NCBI RefSeq assembly: GCF_003386535.1 | Contig: NZ_QTTN01000003.1 | Location: 124,001 to 188,000, forward strand | DNA from: Paenibacillus taihuensis | GTDB lineage: Bacteria; Bacillota; Bacilli; Paenibacillales; Paenibacillaceae | Length of the DNA stretch: 64,000 nt | Direction of reading: 5' to 3' | Shown: positions 32,494 through 40,563 of the stretch, one piece after another | How positions within the stretch are numbered: position 1 is the first letter of the stretch | Layout of the letters: each line of letters begins with the position of its first letter | Made by a program: the position numbers and the translations under genes | The notes under the pieces: generated by a model | Told to the model about the DNA's origin: nothing | What the model saw: the letters and a program-made list of their open reading frames with translations, nothing else | The model's database searches: none

Positions 32494-33414
32494 GTGAAAT
32501 CATTGTATCATGTACTTGGCGCGAAGCAGTTTGACCGGGAGGAGCTTGAGCAGCTGTTCAGTTCGGCGAAGGCGATGGAGGTTGTTGCAGGCGAGGGCGG
32601 AACGCAGCGCTTCCCGAACAAAATTATGAGCACGCTGTTCTTCGAAGCGAGCACCCGTACGCGGTTCTCATTCGAATCGGCGATGCACCGGCTCGGCGGG
32701 CGTGTAATCGGCACCGAGAATGCAAGCCAATTCTCGTCTGCCATTAAAGGCGAGACGCTTGAAGACATGATCCGGATTATTTCCGGTTATAGCGATCTGA
32801 TCGTTATGCGGCATACGGATATCGGCGCAGCGAAACGGGCGGCAGCGGTATCAACAGTGCCTGTCATTAACGCAGGGGACGGCTCCGGAGAGCATCCGAC
32901 GCAAGCGCTGCTCGATCTGTACACGATCGAGAAGGAGTTCGGCGGCATCGACGGTGCGCACATCGCGATGATCGGTGACCTGACCTACGGCCGGACGGTA
33001 CACTCGTTAAGCTATCTGCTTGCGAACTACCGAAATGTACATATATCCTTCATCTCGCCGGACAATGTACGGATACCGACATATGTGAAGCAGTACTTGG
33101 ATGAGAAAAGCGTCTCATACGAGGAGACGACGGATCTTGCGGGTATTGCGAAGACGGCTGACGTGTTCTACCAGACGCGGATTCAGAAGGAGCGCTTCCC
33201 ATCGCCAGAGGAGTATGCGAAGGCAGAGGGCAAATATATTATTGACCGTAATCTGCTGGATGCGATGAAGGACAAGGCGATGATTCTTCATCCGCTGCCG
33301 CGTGCCGGCGAAATTCACCCTGATGTGGACCAGGATCCGCGGGCGGCGTATTTCCGTCAAGCCGTGAATGGGCTGTATATTCGGATGGCGCTGATTGAGA
33401 AGTGCTTCACGTAG
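32494..33414 (+). CDS. pyrB: Aspartate carbamoyltransferase catalytic chain, resembling the E. coli type
   Basis: Makes carbamoyl-aspartate from carbamoyl phosphate and aspartate, the committed step of pyrimidine synthesis. Of the 306 residues, FFEASTRTRFSFE (49-61) is the carbamoyl-phosphate loop, GDGSGEHPTQALLD the central motif and HPLPR the C-terminal aspartate-binding motif. Several stretches (YGRTVHSL, RIQKERF, the HPLPRAGEI region) are closer to what I remember of the E. coli catalytic chain than to Bacillus PyrB. The start is GTG 32494. It stands alone with its own promoter and terminator, not in a pyr operon, and no regulatory pyrI follows. Confidence 0.92.
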   Translation: MKSLYHVLGAKQFDREELEQLFSSAKAMEVVAGEGGTQRFPNKIMSTLFFEASTRTRFSFESAMHRLGGRVIGTENASQFSSAIKGETLEDMIRIISGYSDLIVMRHTDIGAAKRAAAVSTVPVINAGDGSGEHPTQALLDLYTIEKEFGGIDGAHIAMIGDLTYGRTVHSLSYLLANYRNVHISFISPDNVRIPTYVKQYLDEKSVSYEETTDLAGIAKTADVFYQTRIQKERFPSPEEYAKAEGKYIIDRNLLDAMKDKAMILHPLPRAGEIHPDVDQDPRAAYFRQAVNGLYIRMALIEKCFT

Positions 33415-33425
33415 AAGTGGATATG

Positions 33426-33484
33426 AAAAAGCCTCAGGCTTCCAACCGGCATTAGCTGGTTGTTAGAGCCTGAGGCTTTTTTTT
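33426..33484. terminator. Strong terminator between pyrB and map
   Basis: A stem of about 14 bp (AAGCCTCAGGCT with AGCCTGAGGCTT) encloses a second small hairpin. A T-run ends it at 33484 and an A-run starts it, so it can serve both convergent genes. Confidence 0.92.
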
Positions 33485-33486
33485 TC

Positions 33487-34233
33487 TTATTGCTTCGTCA
33501 GTACAATCGGGCCGTCTTCCGTAATCGCAATCGTATGCTCATACTGAGCGGAGAGCCCGCCGTCGATCGTGCGCGCGGTCCAGCCGTCGCTGTCGATCTT
33601 GCTCTGCCATGCGCCGGTGTTCAGCATTGGCTCGATGGTCATAACCATGCCGGCCTTCAGACGAATGCCGCGGCCAGCTGGGCCGTAGTGCGGCACTTGC
33701 GGCTCTTCGTGCATGTCGCGACCGATGCCGTGGCCGATGAATTCGCGGACGACCGAGAAGCCTTGCGCTTCCGCATACTTCTGAATCGCGTTCGACACAT
33801 CGCCCATCCGGTTGCCGACGACGGCTTGCTCGATGCCTTTATACATCGATTCCTCGGTCACCTTCAGCAGCTTGCTCGCTTGCTCGGAGACGTTGCCGAC
33901 CGGATAGGACCATGCGGAGTCAGCCAGCCAGCCGTTCAAATTGACGACCATATCGATCGTAACAATGTCGCCATCCTTCAGCGGCGTCGCCGACGGGAAG
34001 CCGTGGCAGATCACGTCGTTGACGGAAGCGCATGTTGCGTACGCGTAGCCTTTGTAGCCTTTCTGCTCAGGCGTCGCGCCATGCTTGGCGAGAAACTTCT
34101 CGACGAATTGGTCAATTTCATTCGTTGTAATGCCCGGTTTGATCATGCCCGCGATTTCGCGGTGGCAAGCGGCTAGAATCTCGCCTGCTTTGCGCATATT
34201 TTCGATTTCTTCTTTAGTTTTGATAATAATCAT
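33487..34233 (-). CDS. map: Methionine aminopeptidase, type I
   Basis: Removes N-terminal methionine from new proteins. The 248-residue enzyme has the five metal ligands of the pita-bread fold: Asp in VTIDMVV, Asp in LADSAWSYPVG, His in EFIGHGIGRDMHEEP, Glu in MTIEPML and Glu in AQYEHTIAI. The short N-terminus without a zinc finger is type Ia. The ATG at 34233 has AGAGGTGT upstream and a clear promoter. It is monocistronic here, not next to ribosomal protein genes, so it may be an additional Map copy. Confidence 0.95.
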   Translation of the reverse strand: MIIIKTKEEIENMRKAGEILAACHREIAGMIKPGITTNEIDQFVEKFLAKHGATPEQKGYKGYAYATCASVNDVICHGFPSATPLKDGDIVTIDMVVNLNGWLADSAWSYPVGNVSEQASKLLKVTEESMYKGIEQAVVGNRMGDVSNAIQKYAEAQGFSVVREFIGHGIGRDMHEEPQVPHYGPAGRGIRLKAGMVMTIEPMLNTGAWQSKIDSDGWTARTIDGGLSAQYEHTIAITEDGPIVLTKQ

Positions 34234-34254
34234 ACTACACCTCTTTAATGGTCC

Positions 34255-34283
34255 ATTATAGAGAAAAAAAAGGGCTACGTAAA
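34255..34283 (-). promoter_or_regulatory. Sigma-A promoter of map
   Basis: On the minus strand TTTACG (34283-34278), a 17-bp spacer and a perfect TATAAT (34260-34255), 22 bp before the start codon. Confidence 0.8.
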
Positions 34284-34372
34284 GAAACGAGCACGGTTAG
34301 GATATAGAAGTCTTGTCTCACTTTTGCCATAATAAAGCTATGCCGCTAGAGCTTTGGGAAAGGGGAGCTTGC

Positions 34373-36721
34373 ATGAAAGGATTTGGCATTTACAAGTCAA
34401 AGAAGTACTTGCAGCGCGTACTCATCTCTATTATGTTATCGATGGTTATCGTTCTCATCGCGCTTACCCTCGTCAACACCTACGTGCTGGAGCAATCGGT
34501 CCGGCGCAATCAGGAGCAGTCCAACCTGAAGGTGCTGTCGCAAATTCAATATAATCTCTCTTACATGAACGAAATCATCAGCCATTTATCCAACTATGTG
34601 AACAAGGACAATCAGATCGCTGCCATGCTGTTTGACCAGAAGCTGCCGAAAATGGACTGGATTCGCGGCTACAATCGACTGTCGAGCTACATGGACAGTT
34701 CATCCTTCCTGCATTCCATCGCTGTATACAACCACACGCAAAATGAAATTTACGCCACATCGACTGCATTTCTACTCGACGACGGGAAAACAAAAGCAAA
34801 AATCCGCAATTGGCTATTCGATCCGAACGAGCCCCACTCCACATCACGATTAATTCCTGTCAGTCTGGAACGAGATGACGGGCAGATCGACGTCTTTGCT
34901 TACCTCGTCACGAATTCTTTGAAACCGTTCTCAAGGTCGGAATCCGCCATCATTCTCTACATCAAGTCCGACTGGGTGTTCAACAGCTTGAAGAAGATGG
35001 ATGCGGTCAGCAGCAAGGAGGGCGGAGAGATCTATATTGCCGATCAAAACGGCCAGCTCTATTCCTCGGATCTGAATCAAGCGTCTGCGAACGCGGCGGA
35101 GAAGGAGCAGATCAAGCAGCTTGTCGCCGAAGATAAAACCGCGAGTAACAAGACATCCGGCTTCACCGTCGGACAGATCGATGGCCAGAAGAAGCTCGTG
35201 TCCTATATGGATGACGGCGTCCGCAACTGGACAATCATCTACGTCCAGTCGTATGACAAGATGATGAAGGATGTCAGAGCGACGCGTATGAAGTCGATCG
35301 TCATCGCAGTCGTCTTCTTGCTGATCGCCATCGGCATCTCGATCTGGCTGTCTTACAAGCTCTATACGCCCATCGAGCGGATGCTGCGGCGCATTCGGCT
35401 TCAGCAGCCTGATAAGCAAGGCGGGGGCGGGGTCCAAGCGGCATATGAGGGCGATGAATTCCATCTCATGAGCGATAACTATATGCGTCTGAGCCATAAG
35501 CTGCAGGAGATTAGCTCGGAGCAGATCGTGAACAAGTATTATTTGCGCAAGTTTCTGACGGATAGCAGCTTATTTACGCATCATGATATGTTGGAGCTTA
35601 TTCAGAAGCATGGGCTGCATATATCCGTGTCGGATGAAATTGTCGTGTGCGTGCTGAGGATCGATAATTACGCGTCATTCGACCGCAATACGACCGGCAC
35701 GGCGAAGAAGATGTACAGCTTCGCGATCGTCAATATTGCTCAGGAGATTATGTCGCGAGCCTATCCTTGCGAGGTGGTAGAGGTGCGCGGCGATCATGTC
35801 GTTCTGATCGTCTCGAGAGGCGCCGAAGATGAGCATGTCATCTTCGAGCAGGTCGTGCCGCTTATTAGCGAAATTCAGCAGACGATTGAGCACTACTACA
35901 GCGTGTCGCTCTCCTGTGGCGTCAGCGATCCGTTCCTGCAGTTCCCGTATATCTCGACGGCATATAATCAGGCATTGCAGCTCTGTATGTACAAAATCAT
36001 CGTCGGCAACAAAGCGATCATCACCTCGGATCAAGTGCAGCCGAACTTGACGAACAAGCAGACGGCTATTCCCGATCTGATCGAGCGGAGGCTGACCGAG
36101 GCGCTGAAGAAGGGCCAGATGTCCGAGGCGGGCAGCGAGCTGGAGAAGGCGTTCAGCGTCCTAGCCAATTTTCAGTATGACGATATGCTTCGTGCGGTGT
36201 CCAACCTCGCTTGGGCGATGAAGAATGCGGCAGCCGAAATTGCGAACAATCGCGTCATTAAGCTCGATGTCGATCTGGAATATGCGACCCATATGACGCA
36301 GGAGAAAGAGTCGCTCGAAGAGATGTATATTACGCTGCTCTCGCTATGCGCGAAGATCTGTGAAGGGCAGCGGCCAGCCAGCATGGAACGCAACGATATG
36401 ATTCTGGAGACGATCAAAGAGCTCATTGAACAGAAGTATGCAGACATTAATTTGAGCCAGCAGTCGATCGCTTCAACGGTCAAGCTCACCTCCGCATATA
36501 TTGGCAAGCTGTTCAAGGACAGCACAGGCGTCTCGATTACGGAATATATGAACGATGTGCGCCTCCGGCATGCGCAAGAGCTGCTCGAGAATGACGATTA
36601 TACCGTCATCGAGGTGATGGAGAAGTGCGGCTACGGGAATCCGAGCTACTTCTTCCGCTTGTTCAAAGGGAAGTTCGGAAGCACGCCGAAGGAATATCGG
36701 ATGAAGAAATCCATCTCATAA
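34373..36721 (+). CDS. Membrane-bound AraC-family sensor-regulator
   Basis: A 782-residue one-component regulator of the large Paenibacillus type. A membrane helix at about 16-36 is followed by an extracellular sensor domain (40-300, Cache-like) and a second membrane helix at about 305-325 (IVIAVVFLLIAIGISIWL). Cytosolic linker domains of about 350 residues follow. The C-terminal AraC double HTH starts near residue 680 (IKELIEQKYADINLSQQSIA) and ends with GNPSYFFRLFKGKFGSTPKEYR. It probably senses a sugar or binding protein outside the cell and activates the transporter genes just downstream. The ATG at 34373 has AAAGGGGAG upstream; the frame opens earlier, at 34313. Confidence 0.9.
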   Translation: MKGFGIYKSKKYLQRVLISIMLSMVIVLIALTLVNTYVLEQSVRRNQEQSNLKVLSQIQYNLSYMNEIISHLSNYVNKDNQIAAMLFDQKLPKMDWIRGYNRLSSYMDSSSFLHSIAVYNHTQNEIYATSTAFLLDDGKTKAKIRNWLFDPNEPHSTSRLIPVSLERDDGQIDVFAYLVTNSLKPFSRSESAIILYIKSDWVFNSLKKMDAVSSKEGGEIYIADQNGQLYSSDLNQASANAAEKEQIKQLVAEDKTASNKTSGFTVGQIDGQKKLVSYMDDGVRNWTIIYVQSYDKMMKDVRATRMKSIVIAVVFLLIAIGISIWLSYKLYTPIERMLRRIRLQQPDKQGGGGVQAAYEGDEFHLMSDNYMRLSHKLQEISSEQIVNKYYLRKFLTDSSLFTHHDMLELIQKHGLHISVSDEIVVCVLRIDNYASFDRNTTGTAKKMYSFAIVNIAQEIMSRAYPCEVVEVRGDHVVLIVSRGAEDEHVIFEQVVPLISEIQQTIEHYYSVSLSCGVSDPFLQFPYISTAYNQALQLCMYKIIVGNKAIITSDQVQPNLTNKQTAIPDLIERRLTEALKKGQMSEAGSELEKAFSVLANFQYDDMLRAVSNLAWAMKNAAAEIANNRVIKLDVDLEYATHMTQEKESLEEMYITLLSLCAKICEGQRPASMERNDMILETIKELIEQKYADINLSQQSIASTVKLTSAYIGKLFKDSTGVSITEYMNDVRLRHAQELLENDDYTVIEVMEKCGYGNPSYFFRLFKGKFGSTPKEYRMKKSIS

Positions 36722-36744
36722 CGGGGCACTTAAAGGTTTAAGGG

Positions 36745-36787
36745 GCCGCCGATTCTCACATTATCCAGTGGGGACGGCGGTTTTTTT
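36745..36787 (+). terminator. Terminator after the AraC sensor gene
   Basis: A GC-rich stem (CCGCCG...TCTCAC with GTGGGGACGGCGG) is followed by seven Ts at 36781-36787. Confidence 0.85.
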
Positions 36788-36824
36788 GCATTTATATACA
36801 CTAATTCGAACATTTTACATGCGA

Positions 36825-36853
36825 TTGCTGCAGCTTTTCGAAAATCGTATTGT
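36825..36853 (+). promoter_or_regulatory. Candidate promoter of the oligosaccharide importer genes
   Basis: TTGCTG (36825-36830), a 17-bp spacer and TATTGT (36848-36853), 57 bp before the permease start. A weak match, as expected for an activator-dependent promoter. Confidence 0.45.
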
Positions 36854-36910
36854 AGCCGGGTTTGGCGAGGCCGTGGCAAGATGTGAATCAGAAGGAGGCG
36901 GTCATCTGTT

Positions 36911-37852
36911 ATGAAATTAGGGTCTCGGACCGGGAGATGGTTTAAGAGGGAATGGATCTATTTTCGCAAAAATCGAGAACTGCTCGTGCTGGCGCTCCCG
37001 GGAATTCTGTACAAGCTCGTTATCAGCTACTTCCCGATGGTCGGCTTAATTCTCGCATTCAAGTTTTTCAGGTACGACCAAGGCATCTTCGGAAGCCGCT
37101 GGGTGGGGTTCGACAATTTCACGTTTCTATTTAAATCTCAGGATGCGCTGCGCATCATACGCAACACACTGCTCTACAACTTCGCTTACATCACATTGGG
37201 CACCGTTGTAGCGCTTGTCTTCGCCCTGCTTCTTAATGAATTGTCGGGCCGCATGGTGAAGATCTACCAGACGACGATGTTTCTGCCGTATTTCATCTCG
37301 CTCGTGCTCGTGGGGTATATCACGTACGCCTTCCTTGAGCATAAGAGCGGTTATCTGAACAATGTTCTTCAAAACTTCGGCTTCGAGCCGCATAAATGGT
37401 ATTTCGAGACGAAGCCTTGGATCTTCATCTTGCCATTAGTTTCGATATGGAAAGGCGTCGGCTTCTCAACACTGGTCTACTACGCCGGCATCCTTGGCAT
37501 TAACAGCGAGTATTACGAAGCTGCAAAGCTGGACGGAGCGTCCCGGCCGCAGATGATGATGCGAATCACGCTGCCGCTGCTCAAGCCGCTCGTCATTATC
37601 CTGTTTATCCTGGGACTTGGCGGTATCTTCAGAGGCGACTTCGGTCTCCATTATTTTGTGCCGAACAATGTAGGGATGAACTTTGCGACGACAGACATTA
37701 TCGACACCTATGTCTACCGTGCACTGACGAAGCTTGGCGACATCAACTCCGCCGCAGCTGTCGGATTCCTGCAATCCGTAGTCGGCCTCGTGACGATCGT
37801 CTCGGCGAACTATCTGGTGCGCAGAGTCGATAAGGAAAGCTCTCTATTCTAG
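36911..37852 (+). CDS. ABC oligosaccharide permease, LplB type
   Basis: A 313-residue membrane permease with six helices. It begins with the LplB-like cytosolic segment REWIYFRKNRELLVLALPGI and the first helix ends in the family phrase YFPMVGLILAFKFF. The ATPase-docking loop is EYYEAAKLDGASRPQMMMRITLPLLKPL (in parts: YEAAKLDGAS, RITLPLL). The ATG at 36911 follows GAAGGAGG. It is followed after 14 bp by the LplC-type permease. The family imports complex oligosaccharides, often uronate-containing, using a shared ATPase that is not encoded nearby. Confidence 0.92.
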   Translation: MKLGSRTGRWFKREWIYFRKNRELLVLALPGILYKLVISYFPMVGLILAFKFFRYDQGIFGSRWVGFDNFTFLFKSQDALRIIRNTLLYNFAYITLGTVVALVFALLLNELSGRMVKIYQTTMFLPYFISLVLVGYITYAFLEHKSGYLNNVLQNFGFEPHKWYFETKPWIFILPLVSIWKGVGFSTLVYYAGILGINSEYYEAAKLDGASRPQMMMRITLPLLKPLVIILFILGLGGIFRGDFGLHYFVPNNVGMNFATTDIIDTYVYRALTKLGDINSAAAVGFLQSVVGLVTIVSANYLVRRVDKESSLF

Positions 37853-37866
37853 GAGGAATGCAAGCT

Positions 37867-38757
37867 ATGCCGCTGACTAAGCTGGATCGAAGCGCCAACT
37901 ACTTCATTAACGCCTTCTTCATCATCGTATGCGCGCTCATCACATTGCCTTTCTTGCTCGTCATTGCCGTATCGATTACGTCGGAGGACAGCCTCGTTCA
38001 ATATGGATACCGGTTCATTCCCCATTCGATAAGCTTCGAGGCGTTCCGGATCATATTCATAGAACCGAGCATTATGCTTAAAGGCTATGGCGTTACCATT
38101 CTAATTACGGTGATCGGAACGGTTATTGCCATGTTCCTGACCGCGCTGACCGCGTACCCGATTTCACGGCGGGACTTCCGCTACCAGCGTCCGATCACGT
38201 TCTATGTGTTCTTCACGATGCTGTTCAACGGCGGTCTGGTCCCGTTCTATATCATGATGACCCAGTATTTTCACCTCAAGAACACGCTCGCCGCGCTCAT
38301 CATTCCGCTCTTGCTCAGCCCTTACAATATCCTCATCATGAAAGGCTTTCTTGACAAAATCTCGATGGAAATCATCGAATCCGCCAAGATGGATGGAGCA
38401 ACCGAGAAACGAATTTTCCTGCAAATGATTTTGCCGCTGTCGACGCCTGCGCTGGCCACGCTCGGACTGTTCATCTCCTTCGCTTATTGGAATGACTGGT
38501 TCACGGCGCTGCTGTTCATCGACAATGACAAATATGTGCCGCTGCAGCTGCTGCTCGTACGCATCCTCTCGCAAATCGAGTTTCTGGCGAATTCGCCTCT
38601 AGCCGAAGCGGCAGATAAGCTGCAGTACGCGAACTTCCCGACGCTGTCCGTCCGGATGGCGATGGCGATTCTGGCCGGGGGGCCGATGCTGATCATCTTC
38701 CCGTTCTTCCAGAAATATTTTGTCCGGGGCATTACGGTTGGTTCGCTGAAGGGCTAA
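37867..38757 (+). CDS. ABC oligosaccharide permease, LplC/YtcP type
   Basis: The 296-residue partner permease. It has six membrane helices, the FYVFFTMLFNGGLVPFYIMM segment typical of LplC/YtcP (given as FFTMLFNGGLVPFYI), and the EAA loop MEIIESAKMDGATEKRIF. It ends in FFQKYFVRGITVGSLKG, the class signature. An ATG at 37858 touches the AGGAGGA ribosome site (zero spacing), so the ATG at 37867, nine bases after it, is the likely start. It is followed by the binding-protein gene after about 105 bp. Confidence 0.92.
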   Translation: MPLTKLDRSANYFINAFFIIVCALITLPFLLVIAVSITSEDSLVQYGYRFIPHSISFEAFRIIFIEPSIMLKGYGVTILITVIGTVIAMFLTALTAYPISRRDFRYQRPITFYVFFTMLFNGGLVPFYIMMTQYFHLKNTLAALIIPLLLSPYNILIMKGFLDKISMEIIESAKMDGATEKRIFLQMILPLSTPALATLGLFISFAYWNDWFTALLFIDNDKYVPLQLLLVRILSQIEFLANSPLAEAADKLQYANFPTLSVRMAMAILAGGPMLIIFPFFQKYFVRGITVGSLKG

Positions 38758-38862
38758 TGACGTCAGGCTGGATTATTAAAGGAGGTGATGTGCGAGCCGC
38801 GATTGTTTGTACTTGATTAAATAAAAGGTATGGGGTTAACTAAAATGAGAGGTGTGTCGTCC

Positions 38863-40464
38863 ATGAAATTGAAAGTATCCGGGGCTATCTACAAACTATG
38901 TCTTGTCCTGTTATGTTTCGGCATCATCGCAGCCTGCTCCAGCAACAACAACAGTGGCACAAACAACGCCAATAAGGCCGACAATACAGCAGACACGACG
39001 TCGAATACGACGAACGCAGCTGCAGATACGACCAATAATGCGGCTACAGACACAACGACAGAGCCTGCCAAGGAAGAGCTTCCTGAAGTGAAGCTGACGT
39101 TCTACTATCCAAGCAACCCGCCAGGTCCGGATCAGCAGGCCGTGAACGATGAAGTCAACAAGTATCTGAAAGAGAAAATCAACGCAACCGTAGATTTGAA
39201 ACCGCTCTCCTTCGATGAATACGATCCGAAAATGAACACGATCATGGCTTCCGGCGAAGAGTTCGATATCGCATGGGCGTCGAGATCCTGGCTCCTCAGC
39301 TATCAAGCGAATATCGATAAAGGCGCATTCCTTGAGCTGACGGACGATATGATCAACAAGTATGCCAAAGAAGCTCGTGCCAATGTGCCGGATAAGTTCT
39401 GGCCGGACATGAAAGCGAACGACGGCAAAGTATACGGCTTCCCTGTGTATCAAGTTGCAGCGAAGACGAAGAGCTTGGTTATCCAGAAGCGTTTTGCCGA
39501 TAAATACAACCTCGACATCAGCTCCATCCATACGTACAAGGACATCGAGCCGTTCTTGAAACAAATCCATGACAATGAGCCAGGCGTCGTTCCGTTCGGT
39601 CTCGGCCAAAACTCATGGGGATTCTTTACAGATCCGAGCTGGGTGGGTACAGACGGTCTCGCTGTTTCCTACAAGAAAGACGATCCGAACTATACAATTC
39701 TGACGGCTGAACAGCAAATCAACGAGAAGAAAGACTACTACAATACGCTGCACAAATGGTACGAAGCGGGCTACATCAACGAAGATGCTCCGATCTTGAA
39801 AAACTTCGGCGATCTGAAGAAGAAGGGCAATGTGGCGGTCGGCATCGAGTTCACGACGAAGCCAGGCGGCGAGCTTGACGAAATGAACAACAACGGCGGC
39901 AAAGAAGTTGTATACGCACCAATCTCCGACACGTATTTCACAGGTATCTCCAGCGCCATGCAGATCATCAGCAAAACATCGAAAAATCCGGAGCGCGCGC
40001 TGATGTTCATGAACCTGCTGAGCACAGATAAATATCTGTACAACCTGATCTGCTACGGTATCGAAGGCAAGCACTATACGAAGAAGGACGAGAACTACAT
40101 CGAGCCGATCAAAGATTCCGGCTATGCACCGAACGTGGACTGGGTATTCGGCGACCAGTTTAACGCTTACCTGAAAGCACCGCAAACGGCAGACGTATGG
40201 CAGAAGACGATTGATCTGAACAACAATGCGATGGTAGCCGCTTCGTACGGCTTCTCGATCAACCAAGATCCGATCAAGTCGGAGCTTGCGAACACGGCTG
40301 CGGTCAACAACGAGTATGGTCCTGCACTGGAGACAGGTGCGGTTGATCCGGCTGAGATTATGCCGAAATACATCGAGAAGCTGAAGGCTGCAGGCCAAGA
40401 CAAGATCGACCAAGAGATTCAGAAGCAATGGGATGAGTGGCTGAAGAAGCAAGGCCTGAAATAA
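38863..40464 (+). CDS. ABC oligosaccharide-binding lipoprotein, LipO type
   Basis: A 533-residue extracellular lipoprotein. The signal peptide (residues 1-22) ends in lipobox IIAAC, followed by a long Asn/Thr/Ala-rich tether (24-65). The substrate-binding region carries LTFYYPSNPPGPDQQAVNDE-like DUF3502/LipO features, here seen as FYYPSNPPGPDQQ and, at the C-terminus, the long segment with YGFSINQDPIKSE, typical of this group. Upstream ATGs at 38830 and 38845 are possible, but AGAGGTGT before the ATG at 38863 and the standard signal-peptide length favour 38863. The gene ends at a terminator before the beta-helix gene. Confidence 0.92.
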   Translation: MKLKVSGAIYKLCLVLLCFGIIAACSSNNNSGTNNANKADNTADTTSNTTNAAADTTNNAATDTTTEPAKEELPEVKLTFYYPSNPPGPDQQAVNDEVNKYLKEKINATVDLKPLSFDEYDPKMNTIMASGEEFDIAWASRSWLLSYQANIDKGAFLELTDDMINKYAKEARANVPDKFWPDMKANDGKVYGFPVYQVAAKTKSLVIQKRFADKYNLDISSIHTYKDIEPFLKQIHDNEPGVVPFGLGQNSWGFFTDPSWVGTDGLAVSYKKDDPNYTILTAEQQINEKKDYYNTLHKWYEAGYINEDAPILKNFGDLKKKGNVAVGIEFTTKPGGELDEMNNNGGKEVVYAPISDTYFTGISSAMQIISKTSKNPERALMFMNLLSTDKYLYNLICYGIEGKHYTKKDENYIEPIKDSGYAPNVDWVFGDQFNAYLKAPQTADVWQKTIDLNNNAMVAASYGFSINQDPIKSELANTAAVNNEYGPALETGAVDPAEIMPKYIEKLKAAGQDKIDQEIQKQWDEWLKKQGLK

Positions 40465-40502
40465 GCTTGTGATAAGTTAGGGATAGGCTTATGATGCGAA
40501 GG

Positions 40503-40541
40503 AGGCACAGGTTGCGGAAAGCGCGCCTGTGTCTCTTTTTT
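40503..40541 (+). terminator. Terminator between the binding protein and beta-helix genes
   Basis: A stem of about 13 bp with one or two mismatches (GGCACAGG...GCG with GCG...CCTGTGTC), a GAAA loop and a T-run to 40541. The next gene starts only 23 bp later. Confidence 0.85.
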
Positions 40542-40563
40542 CATTCGGGGAGGGAATGAAGGG

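Noticed and set aside
38788-38820. Ten-codon open frame after a very strong AAAGGAGGTG upstream of the LipO-type gene
   Set aside because: The ATG is only two bases from the ribosome site, there is no attenuator structure and no regulatory codon pattern; possibly a chance frame, kept only as a note.
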